Below are positions 1-6,511 of a stretch of DNA of 37,297 bases, in pieces. Each line of letters starts with the position of its first letter. Position 1 is the stretch's first letter. This stretch comes from Thermomicrobiaceae bacterium (GTDB lineage: Bacteria > Chloroflexota > Chloroflexia > Thermomicrobiales > Thermomicrobiaceae). The notes under the pieces were generated by a model. The model was not told the origin of the DNA and did not search any database. It saw nothing but the letters and a program-made list of their open reading frames with translations. The DNA lies in assembly GCA_007133615.1 (NCBI GenBank), contig SLMJ01000183.1:1-37297 (forward strand), in the 5' to 3' direction. A program made the position numbers and the translations under genes.

Positions 1-78
1 GACACGATCATTCCACTACTGGAGGAGAAGCGCCCGGACCGTATGGTTGCCTGTCACCTGTACTCGGAGGAGCAATGA
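1..78 (+). CDS. Peptide ABC transporter ATP-binding protein, C-terminal end (OppD/DppD type, partial)
   Basis: Reading frame 1 is open from the first base and stops with TGA at 76-78. Its last 25 residues include 'RMVACHLY', which resembles the usual C-terminal end of OppD/DppD ATPases ('...RxVACHL'). The stop overlaps the ATG of the next ATPase by 4 nt (ATGA), the usual arrangement of the two ATPases of one oligopeptide importer. Most of the gene, including the Walker motifs, lies upstream of the window, so the assignment rests on the tail and on the neighbour. Confidence 0.75.
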   Translation, partial: DTIIPLLEEKRPDRMVACHLYSEEQ

Positions 79-1118
79 CGGCGATTCTGGAAGCGCGAAA
101 CATTTCCAAGCAGTTTGGCGGCGGATTGTTTCAACCTCCGCCGTTACAGGCGCTCAGCCAATTCTCGATGCGGATCGAGACCGACCCGCCTTCAATTACC
201 GCCGTCGTCGGAGAAAGCGGGAGCGGGAAGACGACGCTGGCGCAAATCCTTCTAGGGGTTCTGCCACCGAGCACAGGCGATCTTCTGTATTACGGCAATC
301 CCGTCGCCGAACTTTCCAAGAATGAACACTGGCGGTTTCTCCGTGATGTTCAGATGATCCTTCAGGATCCATATGAGTCCTACAATCCCTTTTATCGGGT
401 TGATCACATCCTCCGGGTGGGCGTGCGGCGATTCGGCATTGCCAACAACAGAGCGGAGGAGCAGAAGGTCATTGAAGAAGCGCTGGAAGCGGTGGGGCTC
501 CGTCCGGAGGAAACGCTCGGACGTTACCCGCACCAGCTCAGTGGGGGCCAGCGTCAGCGCGTAATGGTTGCCCGGGCTCTGGCAGTCAGGCCGAAGGTGA
601 TCATCGCCGATGAGCCGGTCTCTATGGTGGACGCCTCGCTTCGCGCGACGATCCTCGATAGCTTGCAGACCCTGACCCGTGACTACGGTGTCTCGGTGAT
701 TTACATCACCCATGACCTGACAACGGCCTATCAGATCGGTGACAACGTCCTGGTGATGTATCGGGGAATCGTGGCGGAAGCGGGCGATGCGGAACTCGTT
801 GTTCCCGATCCGATCCATCCCTACACCCAGCTACTCGTCGGCTCGATCCCGCGCCCAGATCCCCGGAAGCCCTGGCTTGAAGAACAGCAACCATCCGAAA
901 TCGGTCGCAATGCAGATCCCAACAAGGGCTGCAAGTTTGCCGACCGGTGTCCACACGCCATGGAAATCTGCCTGGAAGAGCAGCCGCCGTCATATCAGGT
1001 GGACGCGCACCGGGTTGCGGCATGCTACCTGTACCGGGATTCAGCGCAGACCGAGGCAACGGACTTCAGCGATGTGTTTGTTGAGCCAAAGGTCAAGCAG
1101 GCGTCTGAGGCGGTATAG
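75..1118 (+). CDS. Peptide/nickel-type ABC transporter ATP-binding protein (OppF/DppF type)
   Basis: This is a 347-aa cytoplasmic ATPase expected to power an oligopeptide-type importer. Walker A is GESGSGKTT at residues 46-54. A Q-loop 'ILQDPYESYNP' follows, then the signature LSGGQRQR, Walker B 'VIIADEP' and the switch His in 'YITHDL'. The C-terminal oligo_HPN extension carries the Cys-rich pattern CKFADRCPHAMEIC plus a late Cys, typical of OppF/DppF. It is translationally coupled to the preceding D-type ATPase. The membrane and binding subunits must lie upstream of the window or be the ABC genes at 14154-18167, which lack ATPases. The substrate is not visible from the sequence. Confidence 0.93.
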   Translation: MTAILEARNISKQFGGGLFQPPPLQALSQFSMRIETDPPSITAVVGESGSGKTTLAQILLGVLPPSTGDLLYYGNPVAELSKNEHWRFLRDVQMILQDPYESYNPFYRVDHILRVGVRRFGIANNRAEEQKVIEEALEAVGLRPEETLGRYPHQLSGGQRQRVMVARALAVRPKVIIADEPVSMVDASLRATILDSLQTLTRDYGVSVIYITHDLTTAYQIGDNVLVMYRGIVAEAGDAELVVPDPIHPYTQLLVGSIPRPDPRKPWLEEQQPSEIGRNADPNKGCKFADRCPHAMEICLEEQPPSYQVDAHRVAACYLYRDSAQTEATDFSDVFVEPKVKQASEAV

Positions 1119-1176
1119 CCGGGGAGTTCGTCGCGTCCATTTCCCGAAATAGACAGGGAAGGAAGAGGGAGACCTC

Positions 1177-2100
1177 ATGAGCACCGACCAGATGCGCGGT
1201 GTCTATGTCATTCTGTGTACGCCGTTTGATGACTCGGGCAAGATCGAGGAGACGGATCTCCGGCGACTCGTGCGATTCTGCGTCGATGCCGGCGTGCATG
1301 GAATCGTCACTACGGCAAATGCTTCGGAGTTCTGGACGCTCTCTGACGACGAGCGGAACTGGATCGTTCGGACCGTTGTCGAAGAGGTTAATGGTCGGAT
1401 TCCGGTTGTCGCCGGGGTGACGTCTGGAAGTGCCTGGACCTCTTCCATGCTGGCCCGGGAAGTCGAAAACGCCGGCGCGGATGCATTGATGTCAATGCCG
1501 CCGATGACCGGCTCGGTACCGCTTTCCGTGGCGTACTCCTTCTATGAGATGCTCTCACGGGCGACCGAGTTGCCGATCTTCGTTCAGAACCATGAACCTC
1601 CGATGGGGACGAAGATGCCGCCAGATTTCGTCGTGAAGCTGGTGAATGAGCTTGAGCAAGTGGACTACGTCAAGGAAGAGACGTATCCGCCTGGCCGGCC
1701 GCTCGGCACTGAAGTGAAGCATGGGGGTACCGCGCTAAAGGGCGTGATGGGCGGGATCGGCGCCCGGTACATCTTCGATGAGTATCGGCGCGGGGCATGC
1801 GGGACGATGCCGGCCTGCCCCTGGTCTGACGTTCACGTTCAGATCTGGAATGCGCTTGAAGCCGGTGACGAAGACACCGCTCGGGCGATCCATAGCGCAC
1901 TTCTCCCGATCATGAACTCCGAAAACATGCTCGGAGTTCCACTCTACAAACACGTCATGGTGCGCCGCGGACTCATCAGCAGCGACTATGTGCGGAGCTC
2001 GTTCGGAAATCCGCTTGATGATATGGATCGGAAAGAACTTGATCGAATGCTGGATGAAGTTGAGCCGTACCTGACACTCGCGTCACCTGCACGAGACTGA
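1177..2100 (+). CDS. Dihydrodipicolinate synthase/N-acetylneuraminate lyase family protein, divergent active site
   Basis: This 307-aa protein is a class I aldolase TIM barrel. The Schiff-base lysine is visible as K166 in 'YVKEE'. Two hallmarks of true DapA are missing. The Tyr of the 'YNxP' strand is replaced (FVQNHEPP, Q137-N138), and the Thr-Thr pair before EFxTL is replaced by Asn-Ala (N48-A49). It is therefore unlikely to make lysine precursors. The family also includes keto-acid aldolases and dehydratases of sugar-acid and hydroxyproline breakdown. The start has a strong site (GGAAGAGGGAG) just upstream. It lies 58 nt after an ABC ATPase and 28 nt before a D-threonine-aldolase-like gene, suggesting one catabolic operon. 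Confidence 0.85.
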   Translation: MSTDQMRGVYVILCTPFDDSGKIEETDLRRLVRFCVDAGVHGIVTTANASEFWTLSDDERNWIVRTVVEEVNGRIPVVAGVTSGSAWTSSMLAREVENAGADALMSMPPMTGSVPLSVAYSFYEMLSRATELPIFVQNHEPPMGTKMPPDFVVKLVNELEQVDYVKEETYPPGRPLGTEVKHGGTALKGVMGGIGARYIFDEYRRGACGTMPACPWSDVHVQIWNALEAGDEDTARAIHSALLPIMNSENMLGVPLYKHVMVRRGLISSDYVRSSFGNPLDDMDRKELDRMLDEVEPYLTLASPARD

Positions 2101-2128
2101 TCATCGGTAATCGTGATCTGGAGGAACT

Positions 2129-3172
2129 ATGAAGCTGGCGGAACTCGATACGCCGGCCGTTATCTGTGACCTCGATCTTATCGAACACAATCTGCGTCAA
2201 ATGGCCGCGCGTTGCCAGGAGATCGGAATACCGTTCCTGGCGCACACCAAAGCACACAAGATTCCCGAACTTGCCCACTGGCAGTTGCGATCGGGCGCTA
2301 CGTCGATCATCTGTCAGAAGATCGGCGAAGCGGAGGAGATGGTTGCTGCCGGGATCAGTGACTTGCTGATTCCGTATAACATCGTGGGAGACGTCAAACT
2401 CGAGCGGCTCGCCAGATTGGCCAGACGAGCCAGCATTACGGTGGCGGTCGATTCCGAGGCGACGGCTCGCGGCATATCGAACGTCGCGTCAGCGCAGGAC
2501 GTCAGCATCGATGTTCTCATCGAAGTCGACACTGGTGCTGCCCGCTGCGGTGTCCAGTCCCCATCGGAAGCAGTGCAGGTAGCAAGGGCAGTTGATGAAG
2601 CACCCGGGATACGGTTCGCAGGCGTCATGACCTATCCCAGCCAGATCGAGTCCGGACCGATTCTGGATGCGGTCGTGTCCGAGCTGCGCGGCGCTGGATT
2701 GCCTCCAGAGCGAATAAGCGGCGGTGGCACCGGGCACGAACAGGTGTCGAAGGACATCGGCTGCACCGAAACCCGCAGCGGATCGTACATCTGGGAAGGG
2801 ATGACACGGATCAAGAGCAGCGAGGATCTCAGCGCGGATCGCTGTCCATTGCGCGTTCTCTGCACGGTGATTAGCGTGCCGGTGCCGGGCCGAGTCATCG
2901 TGGACGGCGGTATGAAGACCTTCGCAAGCTACCCTCCGGTGCCCTACGGCGAGTGTGTCGAGCATCCAGGCGTGCGGTTCAGCAAGATGTCAGTGGAACA
3001 CGGAATCCTCGATGCGTCCGACTCCTCCCATAACTTCACGGTTGGCGAACGCCTCAGCATGATCCCGTTGCATCAGGAAATGTGTCTTAACCTGCACGAT
3101 TATCTCTACGGCTATCGCGGGGATGAGGTAGAAGTCGTCTGGAGCGTGGCGGGGCGGGGAAAGGTGGCCTGA
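2129..3172 (+). CDS. DSD1-family PLP enzyme (D-threonine aldolase / D-serine dehydratase-like)
   Basis: This 347-aa protein has an alanine-racemase-type N-terminal barrel followed by the D-serine-dehydratase-like C-terminal domain. The PLP lysine is K41 in 'AHTKAHK', matching the family motif 'RPHxKTHK' except that the leading Arg-Pro is Leu-Ala. The C-terminal metal pair is H315 and C319 in 'PLHQEMC', as in D-threonine aldolases, which need a divalent metal. The expected reaction is retro-aldol cleavage or dehydration of a D-beta-hydroxy amino acid. A GGAGGA ribosome site precedes the ATG. It sits 28 nt behind the DHDPS-family gene. Which D-amino acid is used cannot be read from the sequence. 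Confidence 0.85.
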   Translation: MKLAELDTPAVICDLDLIEHNLRQMAARCQEIGIPFLAHTKAHKIPELAHWQLRSGATSIICQKIGEAEEMVAAGISDLLIPYNIVGDVKLERLARLARRASITVAVDSEATARGISNVASAQDVSIDVLIEVDTGAARCGVQSPSEAVQVARAVDEAPGIRFAGVMTYPSQIESGPILDAVVSELRGAGLPPERISGGGTGHEQVSKDIGCTETRSGSYIWEGMTRIKSSEDLSADRCPLRVLCTVISVPVPGRVIVDGGMKTFASYPPVPYGECVEHPGVRFSKMSVEHGILDASDSSHNFTVGERLSMIPLHQEMCLNLHDYLYGYRGDEVEVVWSVAGRGKVA

Positions 3173-3195
3173 ACGCCCTCAACGGTTCTCGCTGA

Positions 3196-3234
3196 CATGG
3201 CACACTTGAATATGTGAAGAAGGAGTGTGCCGTG
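3196..3234 (+). promoter_or_regulatory. Hairpin occluding the queC start codon
   Basis: Bases 3196-3205 (CATGGCACAC) pair with 3225-3234 (GTGTGCCGTG) over 10 bp with one T-G wobble. The right arm contains the queC GTG start (3232-3234), and the 19-nt loop holds the Shine-Dalgarno AAGGAG (3220-3225, last G paired). A shorter competing pairing, CACA 3201-3204 with TGTG 3213-3216, would leave the start free. This looks like a translational control element at the head of the preQ1 operon. No known riboswitch class was recognised. Confidence 0.5.
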
Positions 3235-3945
3235 GACCGTCAACGAACGCGTGCTGTCGTTTTGCTCAGTGGAGGACTTGATTCGGCTACCTGCCTGGCG
3301 ATTGCCCAGGACCAGGGATTTGAGCCGTATGCGCTCTCCTTTCGTTACGGGCAGCGACACGAGTTTGAGCTGCAAGCTGCCGAGCGAGTTGCCGGCCAGA
3401 TCGGCGCAGCAGAGCACCTGGTCATGAACATCGAGCTCGACCGCATCGGCGGATCAGCCCTCACGAGCGACAGTGATGTCCCGAAGCACGACAACGCGGG
3501 TGAAATCGGCGACGGAATTCCGTCGACGTACGTACCGGCCCGGAACACGGTGTTCCTTTCGTTCGCCCTCGCCTGGGCAGAGGTGCTGGGTGCGAGTGAC
3601 ATCTTCATTGGCGTCAACGTAGTTGATTACAGCGGCTATCCGGACTGTCGGCCCGAGTACATTGCTGCCTATGAGCGTATGGCGAATCTCGCGACCCGAG
3701 CTGGCGTCGAGGGCGAGCAGCATCTGACGATTCACGCTCCACTCAGCGAAATGTCCAAAGGCGAGATTATCCAGCGCGGGATTGAACTTGGTGTCGATTA
3801 CGGCCTGACCCACACATGCTACGACCCGCAGCCCGACGGTCGACCATGTGAACGCTGCGATGCCTGCCATCTGCGTGCTCGCGGTTTCGACGAGGCCGGG
3901 ATCCCGGATCCGCTTCTGGCTGGCAAGGCAAGATCTGGTGACTGA
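3232..3945 (+). CDS. queC: 7-cyano-7-deazaguanine (preQ0) synthase QueC
   Basis: QueC converts 7-carboxy-7-deazaguanine to preQ0 with ATP and ammonia. The 237-aa protein has the PP-loop SGGLDS at residues 13-18, the family 'YVPARNT' segment, and four zinc-binding cysteines near the C-terminus (C196, C206, C209, C212). I chose GTG 3232 because AAGGAG lies 6 nt upstream. An in-frame GTG at 3214 would sit before that site. It heads a five-gene operon and overlaps queE by 8 nt. Its start codon lies in a hairpin (3196-3234). Confidence 0.95.
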   Translation: MDRQRTRAVVLLSGGLDSATCLAIAQDQGFEPYALSFRYGQRHEFELQAAERVAGQIGAAEHLVMNIELDRIGGSALTSDSDVPKHDNAGEIGDGIPSTYVPARNTVFLSFALAWAEVLGASDIFIGVNVVDYSGYPDCRPEYIAAYERMANLATRAGVEGEQHLTIHAPLSEMSKGEIIQRGIELGVDYGLTHTCYDPQPDGRPCERCDACHLRARGFDEAGIPDPLLAGKARSGD

Positions 3946-4639
3946 CCGCAGTAAGACCTTCCCGATTATCGAGATATTTGGCCCGGTCATTCAGGGCGAA
4001 GGCGCTATGATCGGACACCAGACGCACTTTGTTCGCCTGGGCGGCTGCGACTACCGTTGCGCCTGGTGCGACACGATGTACGCGGTCATACCTGAAGAAG
4101 TGCGTTCTAACAGCGTCCCGATGACGGCCCGCGAGATCGTTGAACGCTTGCAGGAGCTGAATCCAGACACTCCCTGGGTAACCCTGTCAGGAGGGAATCC
4201 GGCGCTGCATCATCTTGATACATTGATCGATATGTTGACAGAAGCCGGGTTCAAAGCCGCGGTTGAAACACAGGGCTCGATCTATCGCCCATGGCTGGAA
4301 CGATGTTCGCTGGTGACGGTTTCCCCGAAGCCCCCGAGTTCAGGGATGAATCAGGATCTTTCAACGCTGACCCGATTTCTGGATCTGCCGGGGATCAATC
4401 TCAAAGTCGTGGTGTTCGACGAAGCAGATTTGGCTTTTGCCCGTGATGTGCATGCGCGGTATCCGGAGGTTCCGTTCTATCTGCAGATTGGCAATGATCT
4501 GGAACGTGATGATCGAGACTCCCTGCTTGAGAAGCTTGACTGGCTGAGCAGCAAGGCATTGAACGATCCGGTTCTCAGTCAGGCGATCGTGCTGCCGCAA
4601 TTGCACGTACTTCTCTACGGGAATCGGAGAGGCGTTTAG
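3938..4639 (+). CDS. queE: 7-carboxy-7-deazaguanine synthase QueE (radical SAM)
   Basis: QueE is a radical SAM enzyme that contracts 6-carboxytetrahydropterin to 7-carboxy-7-deazaguanine. The 233-aa protein starts '[16 protein letters not shown]', the usual QueE opening. The [4Fe-4S] cysteines are C37, C41 and C44 in C-x3-C-x2-C (CDYRCAWC), followed by the SAM-binding 'LSGGNP'. The GTG at 3938 overlaps the queC stop by 8 nt. An upstream in-frame ATG at 3848 lies deep inside queC and adds 30 unrelated residues, so it was not used. Confidence 0.94.
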   Translation: MTDRSKTFPIIEIFGPVIQGEGAMIGHQTHFVRLGGCDYRCAWCDTMYAVIPEEVRSNSVPMTAREIVERLQELNPDTPWVTLSGGNPALHHLDTLIDMLTEAGFKAAVETQGSIYRPWLERCSLVTVSPKPPSSGMNQDLSTLTRFLDLPGINLKVVVFDEADLAFARDVHARYPEVPFYLQIGNDLERDDRDSLLEKLDWLSSKALNDPVLSQAIVLPQLHVLLYGNRRGV

Positions 4640-4765
4640 ACCGCATGGATCGGTAGAATGGCGCCCACCGTGTCGCCCAGGCCGGCGAGCCGAAATAGTT
4701 TCCGGGGGCAGACGGATCTGCCCGATCTACCAGACGCGCATGATTCTGAGAACTGGTACAAACTC

Positions 4766-5128
4766 ATGGAGATATACAAGGAATTCACATTTGAGGCGGC
4801 GCACCGGCTGCCGAACCTTCCGGACGAGCACAAGTGCGCCCGCTTGCATGGGCATTCGTTCCGGGTGGAGATCCACATCACGGGTAATCCAGATCCGAGG
4901 ACCGGCTGGATCATGGACTTCGGCGACATCAAAGCGGCCTTCAAGCCGCTCTACGACCGGCTGGACCACTACTATCTCAACGAGATCGAAGGCCTTGAGA
5001 ATCCAACCAGCGAAAATCTGGCGCGCTGGATCTGGGTACGACTCAAGCCGGATCTACCCGAACTGAGCCAGGTTGTGGTCAAGGAAACCTGCACCTCCGG
5101 CTGCGTCTATCGCGGAGAGCTGGATTAG
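4766..5128 (+). CDS. queD: 6-carboxy-5,6,7,8-tetrahydropterin synthase QueD
   Basis: QueD turns dihydroneopterin triphosphate into 6-carboxytetrahydropterin. The 120-aa protein opens '[16 protein letters not shown]' as in the family. Zinc ligands are H13, H28 and H30, the catalytic Cys is C24 (KCARLHGH), and 'PTSENLA' and 'KETCTSG' are conserved substrate-site segments. The frame stays open upstream to an ATG at 4658. The extra 36 residues are not QueD-like and neither start has a strong ribosome site, so the family-length start was chosen. The 126-nt gap after queE could hold an internal promoter (TAGAAT at 4654-4659), but no good -35 was seen. Confidence 0.92.
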   Translation: MEIYKEFTFEAAHRLPNLPDEHKCARLHGHSFRVEIHITGNPDPRTGWIMDFGDIKAAFKPLYDRLDHYYLNEIEGLENPTSENLARWIWVRLKPDLPELSQVVVKETCTSGCVYRGELD

Positions 5129-5949
5129 TGGAAGACGTACAGGGTCGCCCGGACGACCGGAACCTGCCAATTCAACGCGTCGGGGTCACCAATCTCCGCT
5201 ACCCGATCGTAGTGCTTGATCGTGCCCGATCTCGTCAGGAGACTGTCGCGAGCTTCACCCTCTCGGTGAACTTGCCGCATCAGTTCAAAGGTACGCACAT
5301 GAGCCGGTTCATCGAGGTGCTGGATGAACACCGCGGCGAGGTCACGATGGACACAGTCCCGGTTATTCTTTCGGATCTAAGACAACGGCTGGATGCCGAG
5401 AGCGCCCGGGTCGAGGTCGAGTTCCCGTACTTCCTGGAACGCTCTGCCCCGGAGACCGGAGCAACCGCGTTGATGGATTATCGCTGCGCGTTTATAGGTG
5501 AGGTGAACGGGGAGGACAGTGATTTCATCTTGCGGACCGAGGTGCCGGTGACGAGTCTGTGTCCGTGTAGCCGGGAGATCAGCGATTACGGGGCGCACAA
5601 TCAGCGCGGATACGTGACGGTGGATCTTCGGACCGGGCGTGATGATGCTGGTGAGGATCAGATGGTCTGGATCGAAGAGGTCGTTGATCTGGTCGAACGG
5701 TGTGCGTCCTCGCCGGTCTATCCACTGCTGAAGCGGCCGGACGAGCGAGCCGTTACCATGCGCGCCTATGACAATCCGGTATTCGTGGAAGATCTTGTGC
5801 GATCAGTAGCCGTGGCATTGCAGGAGGATTGGCGCGTCGTCTGGTTCCGGGTTAATGCACTGAATCAGGAAAGCATCCACAATCACGATGCGTTTGCGGA
5901 GATTGAGTGGACTCGCCCGCCGGGATTGACGGAAAGTGAACGGGGATGA
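5128..5949 (+). CDS. folE2: GTP cyclohydrolase FolE2 (type IB)
   Basis: FolE2 converts GTP to dihydroneopterin triphosphate, the first step shared by folate and queuosine synthesis. The 273-aa protein has the family signatures 'LPHQFKGTHMSRF' (residues 49-61) and 'TSLCPCSREISDYGAHNQRG' (142-161) with the active-site cysteine C145 or C147. The GTG start shares one base with the queD stop (TAGTG). It provides the QueD substrate within the same operon. FolE2 enzymes can use metals other than zinc, unlike FolE1, and no FolE1 gene is seen in the window. Confidence 0.95.
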   Translation: MEDVQGRPDDRNLPIQRVGVTNLRYPIVVLDRARSRQETVASFTLSVNLPHQFKGTHMSRFIEVLDEHRGEVTMDTVPVILSDLRQRLDAESARVEVEFPYFLERSAPETGATALMDYRCAFIGEVNGEDSDFILRTEVPVTSLCPCSREISDYGAHNQRGYVTVDLRTGRDDAGEDQMVWIEEVVDLVERCASSPVYPLLKRPDERAVTMRAYDNPVFVEDLVRSVAVALQEDWRVVWFRVNALNQESIHNHDAFAEIEWTRPPGLTESERG

Positions 5950-6326
5950 CGGAGAGCAAGTACCTCGGACGCACAGGTGCAGAATTCGACGGCCTTGACA
6001 CGTTTTCAGTGGCTGAGGGTGTTCAGGATGTCAGCATGACATCTGACGAGGTGACCGCGCTGTGTCCGATCACTGGTCACCCGGATCAGTACCGTGTGGA
6101 GATTCAGTATCACCCGAATGAACTGGCACTCGAATCGAAGTCGCTGAAACTGTACTTTCAGACATTCCGGAACGAGGGTATTTTCTGCGAGAGTTTTGCT
6201 GCACGGATCGCGAACGATGTTCAGACTGCGATCCGGGCCCGTCGCGTGGATGTCTGGGTAACTCAGAAACCGCGCGGTGGAATCTCGATTGTCGCCCACG
6301 CCAGCGCGGGAACTGAAATCGGCTGA
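5946..6326 (+). CDS. queF: NADPH-dependent 7-cyano-7-deazaguanine reductase QueF (type I)
   Basis: QueF reduces the nitrile of preQ0 to the amine preQ1. The 126-aa length fits the short, type I form. The thioimide-forming cysteine is C40 in 'TALCPITG', the catalytic Asp is D47 seven residues later, and the QueF motif ESKSLKLY is at 63-70. ATG overlaps the folE2 stop by 4 nt (ATGA). With queC, queE, queD and folE2 this completes GTP to preQ1. The tRNA-inserting steps (tgt, queA, queG/queH) are not in the window. Confidence 0.96.
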   Translation: MTESKYLGRTGAEFDGLDTFSVAEGVQDVSMTSDEVTALCPITGHPDQYRVEIQYHPNELALESKSLKLYFQTFRNEGIFCESFAARIANDVQTAIRARRVDVWVTQKPRGGISIVAHASAGTEIG

Positions 6327-6430
6327 CGACGTTTCCGGCCGTCAACACCACATTGGTTTTCAATCCGCGCCATCCCTCTGGTGACATGGAGAATTCGATT
6401 GGGGTAACTGGCATAAAACTTGCATTTACC

Positions 6431-6452
6431 CTACCGATAGTTAGGTTGGTAG
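6431..6452. promoter_or_regulatory. Inverted repeat upstream of the MMPL exporter, possible operator
   Basis: CTACC (6431-6435) and GGTAG (6448-6452) form an interrupted palindrome with a 12-nt spacer, 60 nt before the exporter start. It overlaps a weak promoter-like pair, TTGCAT (6420-6425) and TAGGTT (6442-6447). This position would suit a repressor. No regulator gene adjoins it, and the arms are short enough to arise by chance. Confidence 0.25.
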
Positions 6453-6511
6453 CCGCGGTCGAACAACTCGGCTCTACCAATGCGCTTCGCAAGGGCAGGA
6501 GTAAGCGTTAA

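Noticed and set aside
1177-2100. dapA (lysine biosynthesis)
   Set aside because: The relay Tyr and Thr-Thr pair are missing and the neighbours are catabolic, so only the family is named.
3173-3215. preQ1 riboswitch upstream of queC, because CGGTTCTCGCTGACA recalls the class I core
   Set aside because: The flanking arms do not pair to form P1, and the A-rich tail needed for the pseudoknot is absent. Only the start-codon hairpin is supported.
4654-4659. TAGAAT as an internal promoter before queD
   Set aside because: No -35 at a usable distance; kept only as a remark under queD.
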